DNA of 64,000 bases. Source: Phoronis australis. Lineage: Eukaryota; Phoronida; Phoronidae. Of the stretch, positions 1 to 10,233 are shown piece by piece. How positions within the stretch are numbered: the first letter of the stretch is position 1; the number at the start of each line of letters is the position of its first letter. The position numbers and the translations under genes were made by a program. Under the pieces are notes generated by a model. The model was not told the origin of the DNA. It did not search any database and was given only the letters and a program-made list of their open reading frames with translations. Where the stretch lies: contig NMRA01000103.1 of assembly GCA_002633005.1 (NCBI GenBank), positions 18,576 to 82,575 on the forward strand, written 5' to 3'.

Positions 1-93
1 GAATCTCAGAAGCAGACGAACTCCTGCGGCTGCGAGTCGCCACAAACCACTTGTTTAAAGTCTGTAGATTGACACCTGACGCCCTTAGCGGAG

Positions 94-99
94 TATAAA
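94..99 (+). promoter_or_regulatory. TATA box of the TCF23/24-like gene
   Basis: The hexamer TATAAA lies about 230 bases before the bHLH start codon, inside GAGTATAAAATTCAC. A start site roughly 30 bases downstream (about 125) would leave a 5' leader of about 200 bases that contains two short upstream ORFs. This is inference from sequence only. Confidence 0.5.
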
Positions 100-253
100 A
101 TTCACTGTCATCTCTTCGAATCCAGTTGTTCTATCGATCATAAATAAGTTTGAGTGGAGAGTATTGCATCTGCAAGCCGAGAAACATTGCGAAAATCAGC
201 CGTCAAAACGTCAGCTTTTCGTCCACGAATTCAGTTACATTTGTGCACTGTTT

Positions 254-328
254 ATGGTAACAACACGCCGACAGCTCGAAAGTACGCGTCAAATATCTAC
301 ACTATATTTCACTCCAAATGTACTATAA
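254..328 (+). promoter_or_regulatory. upstream ORF ending in a TAATG overlap with the bHLH start
   Basis: An ATG at 254 opens a 24-codon frame whose TAA (326-328) overlaps the bHLH ATG (328-330) as TAATG. A second short uORF starts at ATG 318 and runs out of frame past the main start to TGA at 359. Both lie in the presumed 5' leader downstream of the TATA box. A one-base stop/start overlap is compatible with termination-reinitiation control, but that function is inferred. Confidence 0.4.
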
Positions 329-657
329 TGCGAAGGAAGGCTTTCCAATCGTCAAGTGACAGTGGAGACGACAATTCTAGCACAGAAATGAGTGATTATT
401 CACTGCAAGTTAAGTACAAAAAGCGCGGGAGGCCAACCGGAAATAACGCGGCACGAGAGAGAACCAGGGTGCAGAGCCTGAGGAGTGCCTTCCTGGACTT
501 GCAAAGAACGTTACCATCGGTACCACCAGACACTAAGCTATCCAAACTAGACGTGCTGGTCCTGGCTACAACCTACATATCTTACCTCATAAAGACATTA
601 GATGACGGTGATAATGTTCCATTTGACACAATACAACAAAATTTCCATCCTGTCAAG
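328..657 (+). CDS. TCF24: TCF23/TCF24-like bHLH transcription factor, exon 1
   Basis: This exon encodes residues 1-110 of a small tissue-type bHLH factor, expected to be nuclear and to bind E-box DNA as a heterodimer or act as a non-binding antagonist, as proposed for TCF23. The start chosen is ATG 328 (MRRKAFQSS); the frame is open further upstream only from a GTG. An acidic/Ser-rich N-terminus ([11 protein letters not shown]) precedes a basic stretch ([19 protein letters not shown]), helix 1 ([14 protein letters not shown]), a loop and helix 2 ([18 protein letters not shown]). [16 protein letters not shown] is typical of TCF23/24. The exon ends HPVK at AAG|GTAAAG in phase 0, exactly where the family joins its conserved KWPMRSRLY tail. 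Reading through gives a spurious stop at 678. TCF23 and TCF24 cannot be told apart from this sequence. Confidence 0.88.
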
Positions 658-1168
658 GTAAAGATTGCTAGTGTGTGAATGTGCGTGTGCGTGTGTAATG
701 TTGATACATTCGTTGTCTAGTTTGGATAAGCCCTTTAGGGTACACGAGATGGTCTCCGGGGTTAGGAATTACTTGATAATTGTGACATAGGCCCGTCCGA
801 AATGAAATGTGGTACTTATTCTCAAGCTTACCGTACATGTTTTGGAAAAGATTGACGCGCACCCATTAGGAGAAGTGGACAAAAAGGTCCGCCTCAAAGA
901 AACAAGAAGTCCGAGACGCACAGTGAAGGTTTTCTTTAGTCCTCCCGCTTTTTTGTCAGCAAAAGGTCAACATCGCCAGAAATTCGAGCCTCCCATATGA
1001 AAGGCTGGGTGCGCGTATGCAATGTAATAATTTTTTTTTTTTTTAAATTCATGTTTCATGGAGGAGGGGTGGTCGTCTATCAAGGGCTATTATTCCCAAG
1101 GAATACAGACTTGTTTGTTGTTCAGCAATGTCCCGTCCGCAAATGTTTTGAACGCAGCACTGAAAGAA

Positions 1169-1300
1169 CCAGCGATGTATTTCATATAACCCAGCGATGT
1201 ATTTCATATAACCCAGCGATGTATTTCATATAACCCAGCGATGTATTTCATATAACCCAGCGATGTATTTCATATAACCCAGCGATGTATTTCATATAAC
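1169..1300. repeat. 22-bp minisatellite, 6 copies
   Basis: Six head-to-tail copies of a 22-bp unit containing CCAGCGATGTATTTCATATA, perfect or nearly so. It lies in intron 1 of the bHLH gene. Confidence 0.92.
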
Positions 1301-2649
1301 CTACATTAAGCAGTTGGCCAGAGACAACCCAACTGAATTACGACTTTTGAAACAATGGCAGCTTTGATTTTTCTGTGAATTCAGAGATGAATGTTAATTA
1401 TAACTTTTGGCCGTGTAACCTAAACAGTACATACGTATGCACGTCAATTATTTCTCTCCATTCTCAAAGTAAAACATAGACGTGGATTAGACTTTGTAAA
1501 ATATTGACGACCTTTCAAATGATTGGGAACAAGTTAACTTGAATACGATATGTAGCAGCAGCCCAGCTTGCTATAAATTAAACCAACATATTCACAACAA
1601 CAATGGTGTGCTGCGTAGACCAGAGAAACACGCGAAACGTAAAATTTGCAACTATTCACGAGATATCGCCATGCATTTCGAGCGAAACACGTGTCAATAC
1701 TAGCCTTCTTAGAATTTCTTGCGTGTACGGAATTCAGCCCAAAAAGCAGCTGTTGTATTCCTTTCTCTCACTACCTAGATTTTTTTCGATGAATAACAAT
1801 GCAATTATTCTAAACTTAGCACCTCTATCGAATGCAACGACACGCAGACATTGCAAATATTATCTTAGTAAATCGACATTATAAAAACAATCGACCACCC
1901 TACTGTTATTTTTATTTGTGTTGTCTTAGCTAATAGAGCACAGGAATAGCGTCCCCACCTCTCGTATTCCCAACTTAATTAGTCGCTGACAAATTTGAGC
2001 TCATCTTAAATTAGCAATCCAGGAAGAACAGAGACCCCGACCACAGGCTGTCGAGGAATCACTGCCGTGGAATGCAGAGACCAAATAAACAATGATTTTT
2101 AATCTAGATGGCAGCTCTGTTGGATGACGGCATGTTAGGATACGATAACAAGCTGCTTTCCGACATGAATTTGATGGCCACACGTTGTCTATTGACACAC
2201 AAACGTAAAGATAAAGAAAATATAGAGCTTGAAGTTAACCTAGATTTCGAGAGAAACACAAAAATTCAACAATTTAAAGTAGACGACCACAAGCGAAAAA
2301 TGGCGTCGGCGCATGGAACTGAGAACGTGAAAGTATTTTTTAGATTCTGAAGGACATTTGTTCGTGCGATCATCCATCCGCCAGATTGCCACCGGACAAG
2401 TATAATAAAAGAAAAATGTGGCTACGACTGTGGGATAAAGGGGTGACAAACAGAGAGAGACGCTTGCAATTACCCGGGCGACGAAGCTCTGAAAAAAGTG
2501 GGGCTATAGCCCCCCAGCCCCTCTATGTTGCACCGCCCATAGACCATGGACAGCGCAGCACTGAAAAAATGTGGTTGGCTATTGCCCCCCCCAGCCCCCT
2601 ATAGTGCTTCGCCCATGAACTAAAGAGGCATGGAACGCGAAATCTCGTA

Positions 2650-3160
2650 AAAAATAAGTGTTAAGCAATTCCCGACGAAAGTACCATCTTGCAACGTCTA
2701 GTACATAGCAATTCACTTTCCCCTGTGAGCAAATTTCCTGAAAAAATCACAAAACTCGCGATTTTTGAAATAAGTTGCGAAGGAAGATACCACAGAATTT
2801 CAAATCTCCCACCCACTAATGATAAATGTGCGCATGCGCTCCCAGTCAGTTGCTTGAAGTCATTTGAGGCCAAAAGTCACATTTTCCATACAAGGGAAAT
2901 GTGCTACGTTTATGTCCTGCCATACCAAATAAGGAGACGTGCTTTGCCATGAGGAAGAAAAATCGACGAGGTAACGAGCAGTTCAGATATTTTTTTTTGG
3001 AAAGGAAATGCTTTGGTTTCATCAGAAATTAAAAATTTTTACGAACAAACACTATAAATACCTGGTGAGCAGGTTGGATTATGTTCAGTGACAGAAAACC
3101 ACTTTCAGTACTGCAATTTAGTCTGTTTATCGCGTTCCAAGCCTCTTTAAGGTTTTCGGG
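2650..3160. repeat. dispersed repeat, copy 1
   Basis: This stretch aligns base by base with 47830-48350 over about 500 bases. Shared blocks include GACGAAAGTACCAT, GCAATTCACTTTCCCCTG and GGGAAATGTGCTACGT. The two copies are moderately diverged and lie in the same orientation. I see no coding capacity or clear ends, so the class is unknown. Confidence 0.7.
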
Positions 3161-4559
3161 AAATCAGTTTTCAAAGTCGTAAACCAAGGAAAATACGAGT
3201 AACAAGGTCCTAAACTAATGTACACTCAGCCTATGAACAATAGAAATAAAAACATGCCATGGTATTGTTTATACTTGTATTATCTTAAAAGATCATATGA
3301 GTATAAAACAAAAGCACCGTAACATCGACTAGGCGTCCATTTTCAGTTGATGCAACACAAACGGCAAGCTACAAATGGTGAATGAATTTTTTCAAGCCTT
3401 GCCACATGGTGAGAAGCAGATGACAAAATCCGTTGGTATACACCCTCTATGCTAACAATTACAAATTTAAAAATGAAAAACCATGTAGAGAATAGATCAA
3501 ACATAGGGAAGTTTTGCCTCGACTTTGTCACAGTTAAGGGGAGAAACTGCATGCGTACGAAAGACACTAGGTGGACGAATGTGGGAACAGTTATGATAAT
3601 CAAACCAAAAATATCACTCGTACGGGGAACAGTATTCGAAGTCTTTTGGAAAAATGTTGGTGTTGAGGTAAAACCGTTTACACCTTGTCACAAAATATTG
3701 AAGTCTACAGAGAGACTGCAATGCAAACTTCAAATTAAATACACGAGCAGAAAGGTATGATAGCCGCAGGAAGGTAATGTAAAAATTATTGAGGGGGAGG
3801 GTGGGGGGTACAAACCAATTCGACCTCACCAACGTACCTCCTTCCTATCGACACCCCCCCGTTCTCTGTATGTCACCATATTTGTACTGATCCCCCACGT
3901 CCGCCGCCATAGGTGGGTTGGGGGTATACCTGAGATGCACTCATGAGGATTTGAGTAACCGTGAACCAACAAAGTTTCACGGCGAGTGGGCCTAGAGCCA
4001 GCGCACTGACGGGTAGCTGGGATCCAACAGTGGATTCGATGAGCTAGAGCTAGTCGCTGGTTAGCTCAGCTATGATTCATTTGAGACAGGGAGCTTAGCT
4101 CGTACCTATTCCTCTGCGCTGGCTCTAAGGTCAAGATTCGTTTTATAATGATCAAGTTTCGAGAAAACTTTATTTTATCATAGCCATTCTTCGAAGGAAT
4201 TTTTGGAAAGGTGAGGTCCCGAGGGCCCTGGTATGAGTGCCTTTGTGGCCGTTTCAAAATCCCTAATGAAACACAGCCGGTAGTTCGCTTTCTTGTGCCT
4301 AGGGAAATACACACTTCATATAGTGGATGCTTCAGTCCGTGTGTGTAGTATGCACAGGAATGGAAAGCAAATGATTCCGTTTTGAAGAAAATTCATTGCG
4401 CAATGCTATTGAAAATTAACAACATGAAGGAAGTGCAAAGAGATCCTTTCCAAGTTGATGAGCAATAAGTTTAATTTTATTTATTAAGTACATGTACTTA
4501 AACTTCTTCGATCTACGGTTTGTGAAATTAAGTCCAATAATCTATTTCCTAAGTCAATA

Positions 4560-5110
4560 AACAGTTTATTGTCATTTCAATTGTGAGAAATTTTTAGGAC
4601 ACTTTGTAGAGCTGTCCGACATTCATTTCTTTCAGATAGACAAATCAAATCATTTAGTGTACACTGTATTTGGGGATCTGATGATAGATTGAATTTTCCC
4701 AGTGTCTGCATGCAACTAAATTCGTTGAAGCATTGCCATTTCTTAAAAGATTAGCTTTTAGTTGTAAAAAATCATCAGTCATTCGGCTCATTATCCTTGA
4801 TACGTAAACCAACAATCGAATCCATGAGCAATACGTTTACCTTGCTTTAATGACTTTAAAGTCCTTTTTGATCCCCTGTTAGTGACTTTAAACATCGGAT
4901 CTTGTACCGAAGTTAAAAAGCAATGCATTTTTGACATTTGAAATGTGAGTAAATTTTTGGGAATTGTCCAAATTTCATCAATTGGTTATTTTAGATAGGC
5001 AAGAAGCGTTCGAGTGCACTTTACTATTTGGGGATCTGATTATAGTTTTTTTCCATAATCAGACTTCAACTAAATTCACTGAAACATCATCAGTTCTTAT
5101 AATATTCGCT
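4560..5110. repeat. diverged tandem duplication
   Basis: Two diverged copies of roughly 200 bases share TTTGGGGATCTGAT, GTGAG(A/T)AAATTTTT and CAACTAAATTC in the same order, at about 4570-4740 and 4935-5090. They lie in the bHLH intron and look like an old local duplication. No function is apparent. Confidence 0.5.
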
Positions 5111-8100
5111 TCAAAAATCACCTATTAACACCTCGGTTTTCGTAGATACATAAACATGTAAACCAGAAACCAACGAATTTGTTTATCAAAACGGAATGTT
5201 ATAATCTCCGCAGGCATGATCGCAGATTTTTGACAGGTAGCCCGAGGAACATGGGACATTCATATTAAGGTGAATTTTTGCTCATTTCCTAGGTACCTAT
5301 AACGGTTCACGAGTTTAATTTGAACTTCAAAAAAAAAACTGCTGAAATATTTGTTTATTATTGCGAGTATTTTGAGTGCCGCACATGTACACGGCGGTCA
5401 TCACAAATCGTAGCCCACAGTCTTTTCGACATCCTAGAAACGACCTTCAAGAATAGTAACTATTCTTGTGATACTACTGGGAAAATACAACATAATTTAT
5501 AACTAACCATCGGAAGTAGCCTTTTTGTGTAATTCACTGATAGTGATCTTCACGTACTTCAAAATTCCAACTTTTTGATGGTGGTCAATCCCATTGTCTT
5601 TTTCAGATTTTTGGTTGTTTGGGTCGAATGTTTTGATATTGCTGTGCTGTGCACGGTTGCTTTGGGTTTTTGATGAATTTGGAATCTCAACTTCCCCTCG
5701 TGAATACTTGGCAGTGTCAGATTTACATGTAGAAGGATACCGAACTGCCCCACCGAGAGGGGGCGCCGTCTGAAATGGAACATGTAAGATGAAAGGCTAC
5801 ACATCGCTAAGGTTGGAGAAGAGTGACAGTTCATTCCACTATCGGATAACTTTGCAAGAAGTAACTTTCCTCAGCATGAAAGCCTGTTGTACGATTTGAC
5901 GAAAAACAGGAAAATAGAAATAATCGATTCCAACATTGAGCCCTCTCTTCGTGAGCGGGCTCTTAAGAATTTGCCAATTAAAACACGAAAAGGGTGGCCA
6001 CTTGAATGTCATCAATGGTCCTCCTCAAAAGCTGGGGCCCTAAATATGAAAAGATCTATATTTTCAAAAGTCAGGAAATGCGCAACAATTGATATAATCT
6101 GCCAGGCCATCAATTTTCTCAAGTGATACACAATTTAGAGAAAGTAAAACACAAAAATAGAGCGACAGTGGTCTTCCTTATCCTTTGATGGAGAAGAGTC
6201 TCTGGAAAGTATAATTCCGCATTAATGCATTTACAAAACTGTCTTATTGAATTTAAAATCCAGTGAATTAATGTGCTCCGCAAAGCTTCGCTTTACGAAT
6301 TTCTCGAAATATATGTATAAAGGATAAAGTGAACGTTTTCAAGAGCGTTTAGGCGACCTACATGTATGCAGCAAAAATGGAAACCCTAACAACAATATCG
6401 TGGAGAGGGCCCTCAAAGGGTAAACCATGCACTGATACCGAGTTGTCAAATATTCTCTTGAAATTTCTCTTATCTGTATTCGTAATCTTTCCTTTCTCGC
6501 CTGTCTCCGGCCCCAAGCCTATGTCGTTTGCCATGGTTAACACTGACGCCTGCAAGTTTTTAGAGGCATGGGCCCCCTGCCCCCCTCCCCTCGCTTCCTA
6601 CGACCCTGCAGCCATTGTACGGTAGTCAGAACTGAATTGCGCCAAAAGTGTCGGTAGGTGCTATCGCTTTAACACGGTTATGTGGAATAGGTGAAGACCA
6701 GCTTACCACAAACTTACAAATTCGGAGATAATACTCTGGTAGCTACTGTAATTATGTTACTTCTACGCAGGTGCCAGGGTTGGGAAATTAAGACAAGCAG
6801 AAACTGATGGCCACGAGGGGGTGCTGCAGTAGTCGGAATGGCACTGAAATTCATCAAAACGTTCGGTGACAGAGAGCTAACCGAAATTAGTCGCAATAAG
6901 ATTGTAAAATACTAAAATTAAGAAGTAAACATGTTGGTGTGATGACTGAACGACGAATGTGTAAATGTTATTTATGCAATTTTCTCTTTTAATAAAAAAT
7001 CAGAAATGACGCGTTTAAGTTTAATTTCAGACACTGTACTATGCAATGTTCTCAAAACGTTGTCAGAATTTCTTTGTAATATTCAACTTTGGCACCAGCG
7101 CTTTCAAAATTGGGACCTTTAGGATTTTTACGAAAAAAAGTATTAGGCTTTGAAGAAAAAGGAAAACGTAATTCAGAAAACAGTGCAACGTAACTTTTTT
7201 GAGATTTTTGAACTGTGTTAAACAGGCAAACATGCAAGGTCCTCTGCAAACTGAAATACACGGCCAAGCCAATTACAGCCTTCTTCCAACGGAGTTGTTA
7301 TTCTAGGAGTATTGGGCTATCGAGAAAATGCTAGAAAAACTTTTTTACAGTACAAGGAAACATGATTTAAAGTACTCAAACGCAGACACGTCAAACGATA
7401 CGTGGTCTAGTCCTTTCGCGCCACATAGTGTCACCGCGACCAAACAGCAAAGGATGTAGGAGCGTGTATTGGATAGAACACCAATGTATGTGTGTGTGTG
7501 TGTGTGTGTGCGCGCGCGCGCGTGCGTGTTAACTAAAAGTTCTCGAGGTGACATACAGAAAAGTCGGGGAAGATGCCTAACAGTTCATAACATTTGGCAA
7601 TTCAGGGTTCAGTGTCGTCAGACCGATAACATTAAAGCTATGTTCCATCCCGTATCCCGTTTAGCTGCCTAAAACGAACATCCAATATGGTTTTTTACTC
7701 TAATTAACGTGGTCTCATCAGTTTCCTTGCCGCGAAATGATTCTATTTTCGTACACGGTTCAATTTCGATTTCGCATCCCCCAAAAACCGTCTTGTCGGT
7801 AACGGAACAAAATCCTATCATGGACGGTGAAAGATATTATGAAACTGATTTGTGTGTCGGCGGTAAAAGGCCTAATAACATTATCACTTCTGAGCCAGTT
7901 AAACGTACACGGTGACTGAAATTCTGTTTTTAATGCATTGCAGGAACGAACTTAACACCACTGCTCAGAGCATACTGGTAGATTGGTAAAAAGTCAAAAT
8001 CATTCTACAGACTACCTAGTTTTAAATATATATATATATATATTTAAGAATTCTATAGTTTTGCAAATGTTTGGCAAATGCAACCTTGTCGATAAGGTCC

Positions 8101-8127
8101 AACATAGCCTTAATGCTTCTTTTGTAG

Positions 8128-8190
8128 AAATGGCCGATGAGGTCGCGACTGTACGCAGGGCTGACAAGTTCATCAAACCAAATGACGTAA
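8128..8190 (+). CDS. TCF24: TCF23/TCF24-like bHLH transcription factor, exon 2 (C-terminus)
   Basis: After the acceptor CTTCTTTTGTAG the frame reads KWPMRSRLYAG and then a short Ser-rich tail to TAA (8188-8190), giving 20 codons. The KWPMRSRLY tail is the hallmark C-terminal motif of TCF23/TCF24 and follows HPVK of exon 1 in phase 0. The joined protein is 130 aa. A longer ORF over the same bases in another frame (7983-8225) is a shadow. The 3' UTR follows, with AATAAA at 8534. Confidence 0.88.
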   Translation, partial: KWPMRSRLYAGLTSSSNQMT

Positions 8191-8533
8191 ACTTCACGGA
8201 CTATTTCACCGTCAGTGAAAGATGAATCCGCATAGGGAGCCGTTGGAAACGAATCGATATTCCAAATGAAAAACACGTCTTTGTCAATTTAAGGAACTTG
8301 CTGTGCAAGCCATCAATGAGTTGGCGCCTATCTGGAGAAAATGGTCACACAGAGACCCCTGGTGCATAGATGACAAAACAGAACAGCTTTTGCACTTTTG
8401 TCATTTCTCGATGTTCTTCCAGAATGATCCAACCACACCTCCACCTGGCGGATAGTTAAAGAACGCAAAATCATGGTTCTCTAATGACTTTATACCAGCA
8501 GCAGTATCCCTGTTTGTAAATGTTGTCAATGAA

Positions 8534-8539
8534 AATAAA
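8534..8539 (+). terminator. poly(A) signal of the TCF23/24-like gene
   Basis: AATAAA (within GAAAATAAATTG) lies 344 bases after the stop codon, giving a 3' UTR of about 370 bases. The convergent SPICE1 gene ends about 1.6 kb further on. Confidence 0.5.
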
Positions 8540-8635
8540 TTGTTTAAGTAAACTAATACAAATGATATTTCGTACAACCAGCAAATTGGGGCTTTACTAC
8601 CAGCTACAATAACTGAACACCATTATCTTTTAATT

Positions 8636-8780
8636 CAAAACATGGATGCCTAGCACAGGCCCCCAAAACATGGATGCCTAGCACAGGCCCCAAAACATGG
8701 ATGCCTAGCAAAGGCCCTCAAAACATGGATGCCTAGCACAGGCCCCCAAAACATGGATGCCTAGCACAGGCCCCCAAAAC
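8636..8780. repeat. 28-bp minisatellite, about 5 copies
   Basis: Five near-identical tandem copies of a unit beginning CAAAACATGGATGCCTAGCA and ending in a C run. The array lies between the convergent 3' ends of the bHLH gene and SPICE1. It has no reading frame of note. Confidence 0.9.
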
Positions 8781-9187
8781 ACTGTGAATGCCAACAGCTA
8801 GGTACATACACAAAAACACAAAACTACAATGTTAGTGGCTAGTAACAAAATCCACAAAAACCAGAATTTAATTTAATCACTTACGACAGTAAAAGGACAA
8901 AATTAAAAGTTCACTTTTTGCAAGGAAAGAGATTTATTTTCAGTTTACAGAATTAGAGAAAATTCACGACTTCCTCCGCCCATTCTACTGCTGATTGTAC
9001 TAGTCCACATCAAAATGCAGTTTCTAGAATATGGGTTAACAGGCATGATCTCATAACATTATGTACAAATGATCTCATAACATTATGTACAAAAATAATT
9101 CAAGGTGTGAATTTTATTTTTGATACAGAGCATGGCACTAAAGGTACTGACATAGAAATGTGTTGAAAATGCTACACTCTATAGTGC

Positions 9188-9193
9188 TTTATT
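9188..9193 (-). terminator. candidate poly(A) signal of SPICE1
   Basis: TTTATT on the + strand is AATAAA on the - strand, about 950 bases past the SPICE1 stop. A closer alternative is ATTAAA (- strand) at 9539-9544. No transcript evidence is available to choose between them. Confidence 0.25.
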
Positions 9194-10145
9194 CATATAC
9201 ATATATACAGACATTCTACATGTACGCACAGACAACTTGATCCATAGGCTCTGCCTGTAGTGCCGTGAATCCAAATGGCACCTTTTAGCTTTGTTTTGAT
9301 GCCACTGGCCATGGAAATTGCACCACCAGTCTACGTACTTATAATGTTGTGTATATCTATACAAACAAACCACAAAGGATATTACACAGATGATGCAAAG
9401 TAGCGTTGTCTGGAGGCTGCCATCGTTTCCCCACTCCTGCACCATCTATTGTTCACAACAATAACCAATGCAATGCAGAATTGATATTATCAATGCCAGA
9501 AAGAGTTATTGTCATGTAGCTCCTTGTTCACAACCCTCTTTAATTCCTTTAAATACATCAACATATTGCCAATTTCAAATATGGCGTTAACATGGTGAAA
9601 TACGCCTTGTCACTAGATGTCGATAGTGACCTAGTGGCATTCCACATTCCTGTATGGCATGCAGTTCGGTATTTTCCAGACATGTTATTAGTAAGTTCTT
9701 TGCAATCACCAGGCCGTCAATTGTCACTACTGAGCACGATCAACAGGGTGTCAATTGCCCCACTAACTACAGTGGAATTGTCAAATGAGTCGCACAACTT
9801 CTCAAAATGTCCCTGGGTGAAAGAAATCGTGTTTCAACTTGACCCGTGTTGAATGCAAGAATTAGAAACTGGGTCAAGCAAAAGATGCTTTTGTGCTCTC
9901 ACAACAGTAAAGAGTTGCATGTAGGATGAATCCTGTTGATCAAAAAAATTATAGGAATGACACACACTATACTCTTGACAGGTGAAAAACAATGTCAACA
10001 CCTGTCCAGTGAAACACCTGACTGAGCCATATAGCTATGCAACTCCAAATTAACTCCTACAACAGTTTGGAGCTACAACCTCACTCTCATAGAACAAACA
10101 TGATATTAGCTTGGCTTCATTCTCAAGACCATAATAGGCCATGTT

Positions 10146-10233
10146 TCACCAGCCAACATGAGCTGCAAGACCTAAGTAGTTCTGTTGATCACCACCAGGT
10201 AGTGCATTGTTCTGCAGCAGCCTGGGGACAGTT
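10146..10233 (-). CDS. SPICE1: SPICE1 exon 18 (last)
   Basis: 88 nt after CTTCATTGCAG, in the phase required by exon 17. It encodes TVPRLLQNNALPGGDQQNYL and GLAAHVGW, then TGA (10148-10146). The end resembles the human GWFALSTHVS. Its + strand shadow ORF (10037-10261) is spurious. Confidence 0.75.

Larger units (their letters stand above)
658..8127 (+). other. intron 1 of the TCF23/24-like gene
   Basis: This 7.5-kb intron runs from GTAAAG at 658 to CTTCTTTTGTAG at 8127. It holds a 22-bp minisatellite (1169-1300), a copy of a dispersed repeat shared with 47.8-48.35 kb (about 2650-3160), a diverged tandem duplication (4560-5110), a (TG)n run near 7490 and a (TA)n run near 8028. A relic resembling monomer B of the CTCF-motif element lies near 6803. 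I recognise no exon in it; the ORFs here are short and lack splice or homology support. Confidence 0.6.
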
